Below are positions 19,603 through 30,535 of a DNA stretch of 44,607 bases, piece by piece. The translations under genes and the position numbers were made by a program. Source of the DNA: Prorocentrum cordatum (taxonomy: Eukaryota; Sar; Dinophyceae; Prorocentrales; Prorocentraceae); contig CAUYUJ010022402.1 of assembly GCA_963575745.1 (NCBI GenBank), positions 1 through 44,607 of the forward strand, read 5' to 3'. The notes beneath the pieces are model-generated. The model had not been told where the DNA came from. It was given only the letters and a program-made list of their open reading frames with translations, and did not search any database. Every line of letters starts with the position of its first letter. Position 1 is the first letter of the stretch.

Positions 19603-19816
19603 CTGGGATTTTATTTTTTCTTTTTTCTTTTTTTATTTCATTTTTCGCCTTTTTTGATTTTCTTTTTCTTTTTTTTCTTTTTTTGATTTTTTTTTTTTCT
19701 TTTGTTGATTGTTTATTTTTTTTTTTTTCTTGTTTTTTTTTTTTGTTTCTTTTTTCTTCTTCTTTCTTTTTTTTTTTTTTTTTGTTTTTTTTCTTGATTG
19801 ATTTTTTGTTATTTGA
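19603..19816. repeat. T-rich tract, ~210 bases
   Basis: T with scattered C, G and A, the reverse-strand equivalent of the A-rich tracts at 6084 and 8268. It may mark a minus-strand poly(A) insert. Base accuracy is doubtful. Confidence 0.8.
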
Positions 19817-19899
19817 AGGTGGACGCGGGGGCCGCGTGGTATCTGACCGCTTGCGCACAATACAAGTAATAGCGGTTCCAGGGCGTGAATTTGGCTGCT

Positions 19900-20075
19900 A
19901 TTCAGTGGGTCCTGGTCGCCGAGGCATGAACCCAGAGTACTTTGCAATGGGTCGTGGCCTCGGAGGCGCGTATCGCGTGTACTTTACGAGGGATCTGCGC
20001 CTCGGGAGCGCGAGCGTCGTATATTTTCGAGGGATCCTTGACTCGGGCACCGCGCAGTCTCCTCCTGTTCGCACA
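19900..20075. repeat. 42-bp minisatellite, decayed outlier patch
   Basis: About four diverged copies of a unit like TTTACGAGGGATCNTGGCC followed by GGAGCGCGGACGC. The same unit forms the main array from 20540. The stretch 20076-20539 between them shows no gene; it has runs such as a G8/T8 patch near 20440. Confidence 0.65.
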
Positions 20076-20539
20076 AGCGTTCCAGTTTTGACGTTCCCAT
20101 GTGATGCCACACCTGCAACGAACGTTCGAACATTCGCTTCCCGTTCTTGTCAGGTCAGGTTTCCGTTCGATAAAAAAACGAGGGTAAAGTAAATTCCGGC
20201 GTGGAACAAAAGGCGTTTCGCGCGTTTGCATTTGCCCGTCGAGGAAAGTGCGCCCCGCATTTTTGATCCTCGATAAATAGCGGGGGTCTGCAGACACCCG
20301 TTTCTCCCTCGTTAAAAAAGGCGCACGGTGGGGTTTTTTTGCATAATATTTTGTTTTTCTTTTTCTTTCTTTTCTTGAAAAAAAGAAAGTCCTGGAGCCC
20401 CGACCGGGACATAAACAGTGTGAGAATGTGGTGAAACCTTTGGGGGTTTTTTTTGGGGGGGCGTGCCGCTCGAGGAGGCGCGTCCTATGTAAAGAAATTT
20501 CTAGGGAGTCTCGAGCAAGACGCGCGTTGGGCAAAATTT

Positions 20540-21770
20540 AACGGGCCTGGGCGCTCCAGGATGCCCAGGAAGTTCTGGTAGCGCAAACCCAGCGTAATTT
20601 ACGAAGGATCGCGGCTTTGGGAGCGCGGACGCCGTGTAATTTAATTTACAAGGGATCCTGGCCCTGGGAGCGCGGAAGCCGCGTACTTCACGAGGGATCG
20701 TGGCCTGGCAAATCGAGTGCAAGGGATCGCGGCCTTGGGAGGGCAAGTCCAACGTAATTTGCGTGGGATCCTGGCCCTGGGAGTGCGGACGCCGAATAAT
20801 TTACGAGGGATCGTGGCACTGGGAGTGCGGGCGCCGTGTAATTTACAAAGGATCGCGGCCTGGGGAGCGCGGGACGCAGCGTAATATACTAGGGATAGTT
20901 GCCCTGGGAGGGCGGACATAGTGTAATGAATTAGGGAAAGTGGCCTCTTAGTGCGGACCGCCACGTGATGATTGGAGCGAGGCCTCAAGCCTTGGGGGAG
21001 AGCGGACGCCGTGTAATTTACTAGGAAGTGGCCCAGGGATGCCTTTCCACCGCTATTCCCCAACTCCAAGCCTTTCGAGGAACAGCGTAGTTTACAAGGA
21101 TCGTGGCACAGGGACGGAGAGCGGACGCAGCGTACTTTAGAGGGATCGCGGCCCTGGGGATCGCAGGACGCAGCTAGTTTACGACGGATCGTGGCCCACG
21201 GAGAGCGGACGGCCAGATACTTTACAAAGGACGTGGCCCGTGTCTTGTTGTTTTGTTCGTTTTTTGTTTTCTTTGTTTGTTGTCGCTGTTTTCTTTGGCG
21301 TGGGGGCGCGGACGCAGCGCTACTTTACAGAGATTCGGGCTGGGATCGTGGACGCAGCGTTGTTTACGAGGGATCCTGGCTCAGGGAGGGTGGACGCAGC
21401 GTACTTTACAAGGGATCGTGGCCCTGGGAGCGCGGACGCAGATTCATTTACAACGGATCGTGGCCATGGGAGCGCGGACGCAGCGTAATTTACTAGGGAT
21501 CGTGGCCCTGAGGGCGCGGACACAGCGTAGTTTACAAAGGATCGTGGCCCAGGGAGAGCGGGCGCAGCGTACTTTACAAAGGATCGTGAGACGCACCATA
21601 ATTTAACAGGGAACGTGGCCCGGTGGATCGCGACGCGGCGTAGTTTACGAGGGATCGTGGCCTGGAGCGCTGGGAGCGTGTAATTTACTAGGGATCGTGG
21701 ACAGGGAGCGCGGACACAGCGTTAGTTTACAGGGGATCCTAGCCCTGGGCGGGGCCGGGACACATCGACA
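20540..21770. repeat. 42-bp minisatellite array (GGGATCGTGGCCCTGGGAGC)
   Basis: GGATCG or GGATCC starts at 21371, 21413, 21455, 21497 and 21539 show an exact 42-base period in the clean part; upstream copies are diverged. A T/G-rich interruption lies at 21240-21300. The array resumes at 23020-23060, after the inserted composite element. Confidence 0.88.
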
Positions 21771-23019
21771 ATTCTTTACGCTTCGCGTATCCCCACCAGC
21801 CCATCTCACAGCAGCAACTCTCGCGAAGCATGCCGACCGTCGTGTTTTTCAGGCGTGTGTCCGCTTGGCCCCGCATATCTCCCCTGTTCCTCCTTCCTCC
21901 CGCCTCCTTGTACATCCTCCTTGTGAGGGGAGCGGGAGAAGGACGAGGCGGAGGAGGAGGGAGAGAAAGCGCTCCTCGTGATTTGAGTCGTGTGGGGTTT
22001 CTCGTCCTGGTGTGAGTCGTTCGGGCCGTTCTTCCTGGTGTGAGTCGTTCGGGCTCTTCGTGGTGTTAGTCGTTCGGGCTCTTCGTCCTGGTGTGAGTCG
22101 TTCGGGCTTCTCGTGGTGTGAGTTGTTCGGGCCCCTCGTCGTCGTGTGAGTCGTTCGGGCCCCTCCTCCTGGTGTGACTCGTTCGTGCTCCTCGTGGTGT
22201 GAGTGGTTCCGGCCCCTCCTCATGGTGTGAGTCGTTCGGGCTCCTCCTCGTGGTTTGAGTCGTTCGGGCTTCTCGTCCTGGTGTGAGTCGTTCGGGCCCT
22301 TCTTCCTGGTGTGAGTCGTTCGGGCTCTTCGTGGTGTTAGTCGTTCGGGCTCTTCGTCCTGGTGTGAGTCGTTTTTCGGGCCTCCTTGTGGGGCCTCTTG
22401 GGGACCTCTTGGAGCCTCTTGGGGCCTCTTGGGGGCCTCTTGGGGGCCTCTTGGGGGCCTCTTGGGGGCCTCTTGGGGCCTCTTGGGGCCTCTTGGGGGC
22501 CTCTTGGGGGCCTCTTGGGGGCCTCTTGGGACCTCTTGGGGGCCTATTGGGGGCCTCTTGGAGGCCTCTTGAGAGCCTCCTGGGGGCCTCTTGGGGCCAT
22601 CTTGGGGCTCCTTGCGACCTCCTCAGAAGCGCAAAGTAGAGCTGCCCCCTGAGAAGGACAAAATGAGGCCAAAACCTTCGTAAAATCAATGATTTTGCTA
22701 TGAAGGACGATGGGCGCTGCCCCCTCAGAAGTCCAAAATGGGGCCAAAACCCTAGTAAAATCAATGTTGTTGGCTTCACCGAAGAGGAAGGGGGCCAAAC
22801 TCCCCCCCCCCCCTCGGGGCCAGAATCCTCGTGAGGGTCGTCGTTTTTTGGCCCTCCCAGGAGTCGAAACAGGCCCCCCTGACGACGCTCGGGACTCCCT
22901 CTCCAGGTCCAGGGGGAGGGGGTAGGGGGAGGGGTAAACCCCTCCCCGAAGGGGAAGAAGGGGGGTTGAGGACAGAGAGAGCTCTCTAAACCACTCACGC
23001 CCAAAGGGCTGGTGGGATT
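21771..23019 (-). mobile_element. full composite repeat element (copy C), inverted, inside the 42-bp array
   Basis: On the minus strand it has the same head, duplicated ATTGATTTTAC block, CAAGAGGCCCC and CCCGAACGACTC minisatellites, and tail as the 13472 copy. It is ~250 bases longer because the minisatellites differ in number. It begins ATTCTTTACGCTTCGCG and ends with GGGCTGGTGGGATT. The flanks on both sides are copies of the 42-bp minisatellite, which indicates insertion into that array. No obvious target duplication was found. Confidence 0.82.
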
Positions 23020-23599
23020 TATTGGGCAACGTGGCCCTGGGAGCGCGGACGCAGCGTCATTTGTTGTAGGGAGCGGCGTATCCAGGCCACGCAGGGGGGT
23101 ATCTAACATGGTTGAGGATGTCTCGAGCGAACCACTTGTTTTCACGTGTCCAGTTCGCACAGGCGGATGTCTAGCATGCGGTGGCACGTCCGTTGGCACG
23201 TTCCGTAGCGCGTCCCCTTGGCACGTCCCGTGGTGCGTCCCCATGGCACGTCCCCTGGCACGTCGCCTGGCGCGTCCCTTGGGACGTTCCGCAGCGCGCC
23301 CTCCTGGCATGTTCCCCTGTCAATTAGCCCTGGGGCAGCTACTATGTGCTCAGGCAGCTCGAGCTTAAGATCCAGATCAGTTCGGTCAAGACTCGGATGC
23401 AAAGGAGGGCTCGATCCACAACACTACAGAGCACAATCGTGGCATGGCACATCGCAGTTCAGCACGGCGCAGGACAGCACACCCCTCGGCACGGTATATC
23501 AAGATCGATACACTCAGCATTGCATGTGCCCGTCGCCCAATCGGGTGACTTTGAAACGCTGCCATGCCTTACATTTCTATATTCCTTTCCGGGTTCGTG
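23020..23599. other. array remnant and GGCACGTCCC-type repeats
   Basis: 23020-23060 is a last piece of the 42-bp array. 23180-23310 holds a loose repeat of GGCACGTCCC/GCGCGTCCC. 23430-23490 has GGCATGGCACATCGCAG-like units. No gene is recognised. Confidence 0.55.
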
Positions 23600-24298
23600 G
23601 GTCGATCATGTTTTCTCTTGCGCGCTGCACCTGCGGCCCTGCCCGCCCGCCCGCCTCGGGTGCTTTCCCCTGCGCGCGCTTGCCCCGGCGCAGCCACCGT
23701 GTGGAGTTCCTGGGTCACCCGCGGGGGCGCAGAGCCAAGCCGCGCTTCGTGCGTCGCGGCCTGGGCCAGAGCGGGCACCCTTCTCCCACGGGCGGCGCGA
23801 GGGCGCGCGGGCGCGAAGATGGCCGCGCACCGCGGGGCGCGACGCGCGCGTTGGCGTGACCTGCACCTCGAGCTCGGTCAGTCTGCGGCCCGTTCTGACG
23901 CCACCCGGCCGCGGGAGGCGGAGCTCTCCTGGCGGGGCCTCGCCCTGCGGCGCGCGCGCGCGCGCCCCTTGCAGGAGACCGTGCGGTCGCTGGAGGCCCT
24001 GGGCGCCGAGGAGGCGGCGCGCCTCTGCGCGTCGGGCGGCCGCGACGGTGCCTCCCTGGCCCGCGTCGCCGAGGACCGGCGGGCGAGCGGCGGAGCGGCG
24101 AGCCCGCGGCGAGAGGCGGCTGCGATGGCGGCGGCGGCGGCGGCCAGCGGCGCCGACGGCCAGCGGCGCCAGCGGGGGCGGCGTGCAACGACGGCGACGG
24201 CGGCCGCGGCTGGCGGCGGCGGGCAGCGGCGGCGCCCGCAGCGGGCGGCGGCCGCGTCGGCGACAGCGGCGGCAGTGCGGAGGGGGAAGGCCCAGAGG
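23600..24298 (+). other. possible GC-rich exon ending at a GTGAGC donor
   Basis: The segment is extremely GC-rich and open in more than one frame. The frame with WRDLHLELGQSAARSD and LQETVRSLEALGAEEAARLC (about 23850-24040) looks helical and could be protein. It then turns into Ala/Gly/Arg low complexity. It meets AG|GTGAGC at 24298/24299, a strong canonical 5' splice site. I see no clear start or acceptor. It may equally be non-coding GC-rich DNA. Confidence 0.3.
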
Positions 24299-24328
24299 TG
24301 AGCACCGACCCCGAGATCGGCGGCGTGC

Positions 24329-24395
24329 CTCCACCGAGGGAAGAGGATCCCGATCTCATGGTGCCACCGAGGGAAGAGGATCCCGATCTCATGGT
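24329..24395. repeat. 33-bp tandem duplication
   Basis: CCACCGAGGGAAGAGGATCC... occurs at 24331 and 24364, giving two identical 11-residue units (PPREEDPDLMV) if read. Confidence 0.85.
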
Positions 24396-24408
24396 GGTAC
24401 TCTTCAGG

Positions 24409-24489
24409 CCTCTCAGGCGGCCGCAACAGTACCACCAGCACAGGAATCTGATTCCGGTGCTGGTGGTACTCTTTCGGCCGCCTGAGAGG
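24409..24489. repeat. 81-bp near-perfect palindrome
   Basis: The centre is T 24449. GGAATC/GATTCC, AGTACCACCAGCAC/GTGCTGGTGGTACT (24428-24441 and 24457-24470) and CCTCTCAGGCGGCCG/CGGCCGCCTGAGAGG (24409-24423 and 24475-24489) pair. Only one mismatch and one 4-base internal loop break ~40-bp arms. Confidence 0.93.
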
Positions 24490-24794
24490 TGTGAACATTA
24501 CCTTGAAATCTAGTATCATCTTCCCCCGGTGAAGGCAAACCTCTGGATTGGTGCTGGTGCGCATGTCCAGGCATCCAACAATGCGGAGGGGGAGGGGAGG
24601 AGGAGGGGTTGTGGCCTTGTCAGGGTTTCTCGGCCCCTCGGATGGGGGTCCACGTCGCAAAGGCTAGATGCGGCCCGAAAGCAGAAGGAGGGGGACGAGA
24701 AGGGGGAGGACGAGAAGCAGAAGGAGGAGGGGGAAGGAAGACAAGAAGGAGGAGGAGGAGGAGCAGGAGGAAAAGGAAGAGGAGGACAACAAGT
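24490..24794. other. spacer, purine-rich at the end
   Basis: Unique sequence to about 24660, then GAGGAGAAGGAGG-type purine repeats leading into the GAT array. No gene is recognised. Confidence 0.5.
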
Positions 24795-25128
24795 GAATGA
24801 TGATGAAAATGCTGATGATGCTGATGTTAATGATGATGATGATGAGGAGGAGGAGGATGCTGATGATGGAGATGATGGAGATGATGATGAGTATGATGAA
24901 GATGATGATGGTGGTGGTGATGATGATGCTGATGCTGATGCCGATACTGATGCTGATGACGATGATGCTGATGCTGATGACGACGACGATGCTGATGATA
25001 ATCATGATTACGATCATGATGATGATGATTACGAGGAGGAGGAGGAGGAGGAGGAATAGGAGGAGGAGAGAACATCAAGTCAATGATGTTGATGACGATT
25101 ACGATGATGACGATGAAGATGATGATGG

Positions 25129-25181
<53 letters not shown>

Positions 25182-25265
25182 TTGATGTTGATGTTGATGA
25201 TGATGATGTTGATGATGGTGATGGTGATGATGATGCTGCTGCTGATGATGATGGTGTCGATGATA

Positions 25266-25319
<54 letters not shown>

Positions 25320-25397
25320 GTGCTGATTACGAGGAGGAGGGGGAGAAGTCAATGATGGTGCTGGTGATGGTGGTGATGATGATGAAAATGGAGATGC

Positions 25398-25440
<43 letters not shown>

Positions 25441-25586
25441 CATAATGATGATGATGATGATAATCATGATTACGAGGAGGAGGAGGTAGAGGCGGAGGAG
25501 AGGGAGGAGGACAACAAGTCAAGGATGATGACGATGATGATGGTGATGAGGATGATGTTGATGATGCTGATGATGATGATACTGAC

Positions 25587-25644
<58 letters not shown>

Positions 25645-25733
25645 TTGATGTTGATGATGATGTTGATGATGATGGTGATGGTGATGATGATGATGATGAT
25701 GATGATGATGCTGCTGATGATGATGATGGTGTC

Positions 25734-25773
<40 letters not shown>

Positions 25774-26015
25774 GTGATGATGATGGTGCTGATTACGAGG
25801 AGGAGGGGGAGAAGTCAATGATGGTGCTGGTGATGGTGGTGATGATGATGAAAATGGAGATGCTGATGATGATGATGATCATAATGATGATGATGATAAT
25901 CATGATTACGAGGAGGAGGAGGAGGAGGAGGAGAGGGAGGAAGACAACAAGTCAAGGATGATGACGATGATGATGGTGATGAGGATGATGTTGATGATGC
26001 TGATGATGATGATAC

Positions 26016-26084
<69 letters not shown>

Positions 26085-26106
26085 GGATGAGGATGATGAT
26101 GAAGAA
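24795..26106. repeat. giant GAT trinucleotide array with higher-order structure
   Basis: GAT/GAC/GCT units are interrupted by GATTACGAGGAGGAGG and (AA)GTCAAKGATG blocks near 25030, 25330, 25470, 25795 and 25905. The block CAACAAGTCAAGGATGATG recurs at 25511 and 25946, 435 bases apart, so a longer segment was duplicated. Poly-Asp, poly-Met and poly-His frames are artefacts. Confidence 0.92.
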
Positions 26107-26595
26107 GTCGTTTCTTCCCTTCTGTGAATGCCAGATAGTCAGGGTTTAGTAGCCTGGCTCGACATCTTCGAGCAAATACAGCTACCGTGCTTGACGCCAG
26201 ACACAGTGTCAAGAGGAAGCTCACAGAGCGCTTTACACGTGGTGTTTTCCGTACGTCGGAACAAAGGTGTCGTTCGTGTCAACGTCGGCCTGCCCCGCGT
26301 CACGCTGGAGACGGAACGGACCGAGGGTGCTTGCAGCCCTTAAGGCAGGCGCGTCCCTGGGCAAGAGACACCCCACCATAATGGGTGCACTCGGCCCGTG
26401 GGGGTGGGCACATAATTCAAAGATGGTTGTGCCCTTGTTACAGTGATTCGACAAGTTGCATTCGCTGTCACATTCTCCATATTCCATTCACTTGCTTGTA
26501 CTTTGTTGCATTGTTTCGATAATACTGTATTCAGTATTGCAAAGGCGGTTGTCTCTCATCAAGCGATTTGGTCAATCATCAGGCAAACTTCTGGT
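26107..26595. repeat. segmental duplication, copy 1
   Basis: From GTCGTTTCTTCCCTTCTGTG to CAGGCAAACTTCTGGT. Copy 2 is at 26878-27357. The copies are near-identical with scattered substitutions and a few indels. Open frames exist on both strands, but none looks like a known protein. Confidence 0.9.
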
Positions 26596-26877
26596 TATCA
26601 GCCGAAAGTCTCTCCAAGAGCTCGTCTTCGGCGGTGCAGCATTTTTCCCATCAGGCAGAGTAGTAGCAGTGGTCGCTTTACCAAAGAGGGGGCTTCGCAC
26701 GTGCGCTCTGATTGTGGTGCCCGAGAACCGGGATACGAAGTCGGCTCCGCCGTCCTGTGCTCCAGTCAGTGCTCTGGTCACGGGGGCGGGGGGTCGGACA
26801 CTCAAGGAAAAAGGGGGCACCTGCGCCCAAGCCGCCAGGTGCCGACGATGTCCCGAAAGAGGGGGCAGTCGTTTCCT
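26596..26877. other. unique insert between the duplicated copies
   Basis: Sequence present only once in the window, starting TATCAGCCGAAAGTC. No gene is recognised. Confidence 0.5.
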
Positions 26878-27357
26878 CCCTTCTGTGAATGCCAGATAGT
26901 GAGGGTTTAGTAGCCTGTCTCGACATCTTCTGGCAAATACAGCTACCGTGCTTGAAGCCAGACACAGTGTCAAGAGGAAGCTCACAGAGCGCTTTACACG
27001 TGGTGTTTTACGTACGTCGGAAACAAAGGTGTCGTTCGTGTCAACGTCAGCCTGCCCCGCGTCACGCTGGAGACGGAACGGACCACGGGTGCCTGCAGCC
27101 CTTAATGCAGGCGCGTCCCCGGGCAAGAGACACCCCACCCTAATGGGTGCACTCGGCCCGTGGGGGTGGGCACATCATTCAAAGCTGGTTGTGCCCTTGT
27201 TACAGTGTTTTGACAAGTTGTATTTGCTGTCACATTCTCCATATTCCATTCACTTGCTTGTACATTGTTGCAATGTTTCGATAATATTGTATCCAGTGTT
27301 GTCAAGGCTGTTGTCTCTCATCAAGCGATTTGGTCAATCATCAGGCAAACTTCTGGT
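26878..27357. repeat. segmental duplication, copy 2
   Basis: Second copy of the 26107 block. Its right end (CTTCTGGT) passes directly into a GAT array, while copy 1 has a GAT array on its left, so the two GAT arrays enclose the pair. Confidence 0.9.
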
Positions 27358-27759
27358 GATGATGATGATGATGGTTGTGATTACGAGGAGGAGGAAGAGG
27401 AGGAGGAGGAGGGCAACAAGTCAATGATGATGATGATGCTGCTGATGATGATGCTGAGGATGCAGATGATTATGAATATAAAGATGAAGATGTTGAGCAT
27501 GATGATGATGACGATGACGATGATGATGGTTACGCTGCTGCTGATGATGATTTTGCTGATGCTGGTGATGATGATGATGACGACCATGATGATGATTATT
27601 CGTATGATGATGCTGATGCTGATGCTGATGCTGACGATGACGAGGCTGATGATGATGATGGTGATGATGATGATTGTGGTACAATGATTATGATGCTGAT
27701 GTTGATGCTGGTGATGATGACGATGACGATGATGATGCTGCTGATGCTGATGTTTGTGG

Positions 27760-27792
<33 letters not shown>

Positions 27793-27812
27793 GGATGAGG
27801 ATGAGGATGCCT
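27358..27812. repeat. GAT trinucleotide array
   Basis: GAT/GCT/GAC units with one GATTACGAGGAGGAGG-like block near 27375 and CAACAAGTCAATGATG at 27414, the same internal marker as in the 24795 array. Confidence 0.9.
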
Positions 27813-28146
27813 TCAGCCTCGCAAGTGCTTGTCGCCCAATCAGTTGTCGGCACGCTGGACGCGCAGTCGCATTCCTGAGAATGGTACTTGCTGTATTGTC
27901 CGATAACTCGTGGTAGTCATGGCCGGAGCACGAAGATGTGGCAGATTCGAGCCGAAACCAAAGTCTGCCCAGACTTGTGCCGCCCCCGTCCCTGCCCAGC
28001 GCGTGCTCAGATGTGGGCAGCACCGCGCTTAAAGCAACGAAAAAGGAAACGTAAAACAAGTAAGACGTAGCCATACCTAGGGGAACGAGGAGGAGGAGGA
28101 GGAGGAGGAGGAGGAGAAGGAGGAGGATCGACCCACGAACCCAGAG
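27813..28146. other. spacer with GAG microsatellite
   Basis: Unique sequence, then (GAG)n at 28087-28125. No gene is recognised. Confidence 0.5.
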
Positions 28147-28340
28147 AGGAAGTTTTAGAAACGCGAAACACTGGGGGAACGAAGGATGACATGAGCATAA
28201 AAACTGGCGCCGCTCCTGGCGCGCTCCGCGCGCCAGGGAGGGGAGTCCAGCGCGGATCCGAGAATTCCGCGCGAACCTCCGAATTTTTATGTTCATGTCA
28301 TATTTCGTCTCCCCAGTGCCTCGCGCTTCTAAAACTTCCT
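28147..28340. mobile_element. inverted-repeat element 1 (MITE/introner-like)
   Basis: AGGAAGTTTTAGAA at 28147-28160 is the exact complement of TTCTAAAACTTCCT at 28327-28340. Pairing continues inward, with mismatches, through CACTGGGG/CCCCAGTG and GACATGAGCATAAAAA/TTTTTATGTTCATGTC, around a GC-rich core with GCGCGCCAGGG and AGCGCGGATCC. The core recurs in the elements at 37324 and 40255. No target duplication is visible. Confidence 0.85.
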
Positions 28341-28344
28341 TTGG

Positions 28345-28625
28345 GCGTGTGTCCTCCTCCTCCCCCTCCTCCTCAACCTCCTCCTCCTCCTCGTCCCCTC
28401 CTCCTCCTCCTCCTCCTCCTCCTCCTCCTCCCCTCCCCTCCTCCTCCTCCTCCGCCTCCGCCTCCTCCTCCTCCTCCTCCTCCTCCTCCTCCTCCTCCCT
28501 CCTCCCCTCCCTCCTCCCCCTCCTCCTCCTCCTCCTCCTCCTCCTCCTCCTCCTCTCTCCTCCTCCTCCTCCTCCCCCTCCCGCCTCCTCTCCCTCCCCC
28601 TCCTCCTCTTCTTCCCCTCCCATTC
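28345..28625. repeat. CTC trinucleotide array
   Basis: Almost pure CTC/CCT. With the GAG tract at 28087-28125 it places complementary microsatellites on both sides of the inverted-repeat element. Confidence 0.92.
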
Positions 28626-29499
28626 CCTTTCTGTTGCCCTGCCTGCGGGGGAAAAACAAACATCGGCCCCCTCTCGAGCGAGGGGACGGAGCAGAGCGTG
28701 CTCCGTGGGCCTGCCGATTGCCAACGCGGGAGCCAAGAGAGAGCCGCCCGTGTGCTCCCAAGGGCGGGGGCCGCCCTCCATCCGCCTGTGTAGCCGCCAA
28801 AGCAGGCGCCGTGTACGCACACACTGTTGATTTCTAAGTATTCGGAAGTTCTTTGATTTTTTTGTGGGGCAAGATCCTTTCATTTCTAAGTGTTCTGTCC
28901 TGGGCCTCTTCCTGGCCACTAGGGGGCCAGGAACAATTAGAAACGAGCACAGTTAGAAATGAGCACGGTTAGAAATGAACGACGTGTAGGTCGACCTTGC
29001 CCAGATTAGTAGGTCGACCCAGATTAGCAGGTCGACCCTGCTAAATCAAGGGCACCCTTGTGCCCTGTGTCTCGCGACCCACGATTCCTACATTTCTATA
29101 GCAATGTGGCCCTCGGAAGGGTCTTCTTCTGTCCTCTCGCGTGTCCTGTCCAATCGAGTCCGACTGTACGTACCCATCGGTTGTTGAACGTAGCCGCAAA
29201 AACAAGCGCCGTGTACGTACCCATCGGTCGTTAAACGTAGGTATTCGTGGGACTTCGTTGCACAACTAAAAATTACCCAGGGACGTACCCAACCCTCTGG
29301 CAACAGGTGGCATTATCAACTGGCGCTTTCAAAATAGCTGAACATCCGCTGGACGTCCAAGAGGCCCACGAAAGCGACGACCATTGCATTCTTGGCAATC
29401 GCCGCGCTTGAGGGTCAAGCGCGGCGATTGCCGACAAGTCCCATCGGCTTCAACTTTCGGGAATCCCTGGCAAATCCCGATAGTCGGTACTCTTCGCTA
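28626..29499. other. spacer with small repeat fragments
   Basis: No gene is recognised. It holds GGGGGCCGCCCTCCATCCGCC (28767-28788; related copy near 33960), a GTTAGAAATGAGCACG tandem (28935-28980), an AGATTAGTAGGTCGACCC tandem (29003-29040), and two single copies of the ACGTACCCATCGGTCGTT motif (29168 and 29216) that forms an array at 34326. GCCGCGCTTGAGGGTCAAGCGCGGC (29400-29427) is a strong hairpin. Confidence 0.55.
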
Positions 29500-29789
29500 G
29501 AGTGGCTGTCTTGGGCCGTCTTGGGGCCTCGTGGGCAGTCTTCGGGCCCTCTGGGAAGCCTCTTGGGCCGTCTTGGGGCAGTATTGGGTGCCTCTTGAGC
29601 CGTCCTGTAGCTCCGGAAAGCCGAAAAGATGAGAAGGCCAACATCCTTCAAAAACAATCGTACAATTCGTGGTTTTGGCCTCTCGGGGCCCTCCCATGAA
29701 GCCTTTTGGAGGCCTCTTGGAGCGTCTTGGAAGCCTCTTGGGCCGTCTGGGGCCCACCTTGAACGTCCTGGAGCGATCGTTCGGCGTCT
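29500..29789. repeat. CCTCTTGGG/CGTCTTGGG minisatellite
   Basis: Degenerate 15-20-base units of the same type as 18125-18375, with a unique interruption at about 29610-29680. Confidence 0.7.
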
Positions 29790-30535
29790 CAGGAGCCCAC
29801 GAAAGTGCCGACAGTTGCGCAGTTGGCAGCTCCCCCCGCAGGGAGCCGCGAGGTCCCGACGCGATCCGCGTGTAACCCCACTCCGCTGGGCCTCCCAGGA
29901 GGCCACGAAAGTGCCGACAATTGCGCAGTTGGCAGCTCCCCCCGCAGGGAGCCGCGAGGTCCCGACGCGATCCGCGTGTACCCCAACTCAGCTGGGCCTC
30001 CCAGGAGGCCACGAAAGCGCCGACAGTTGCGCAATTGGCAGCTCCCTCCGCAGGGAGCCGCGAGGTCCCGACGCGATCCGCGTGTACCCCAACTCCGCTG
30101 GGCCTCCCAGGAACCCACGGAAGTGCCGACAATTGCGCAGTTGGCAGCTCCCCCCGCAGGGAGCCGCGAGGTCCAGACGCGATCCGCGTGTAACCCCACT
30201 CCGCTGGGCCTCCCAGGAGCCCACGAAAGTGCCGACAGTTGCGCAGTTGGCAGCTCCCCCCGCAGGGAGCCGCGAGGTCCCGACGCGATCCGCGTGTACC
30301 CCAACTCCGCTGGGCCTCCCAGGAGCCCACGAAAGTGCCGACAGTTGCGCAGTTCGCAGCTCCCCCCGCAGGGAGCCGCGAGGTCCCGACGCGATCTGCG
30401 TGTACCCCAACTCCGCGGGGCCTTCCAGGAGCCCACGAAAGTGCCGACAGTTGCGCAGTTCGCAGCTCCCCCCGCAGGGGGCCGCGAGGTCCCGAGGTGA
30501 TCTGCGTGTATCCCAACCCCGCTGGGCCTCCCAGG
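29790..30535. repeat. satellite, subtype I, 106-bp unit, ~7 copies
   Basis: CACGAAAG-like starts at 29798, 29904, 30010, 30116 and 30222 give an exact 106-base period. Diagnostic parts are GCAGCTCCCCCCGCAGGGAG and GAGGTCCCGACGCGATCCGC. Long open frames on both strands are a repeat effect: 106 is not a multiple of three, so they need all frames to lack stops. Confidence 0.93.

Noticed and set aside
26572-27138. Minus-strand ORF of 188 residues over the duplicated block
   Set aside because: No domain; it overlaps open plus-strand frames; the two copies diverge without sign of protein conservation.
24795-27690. Poly-Met, poly-Asp, poly-His and poly-Ile ORFs
   Set aside because: Trinucleotide microsatellite read in different frames; the same applies at 35356-36750.
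28191-28919. Poly-Ser/Pro/Arg/Glu ORFs over CTC arrays, also 42478-43215 and 43481-44455
   Set aside because: Microsatellite artefacts.
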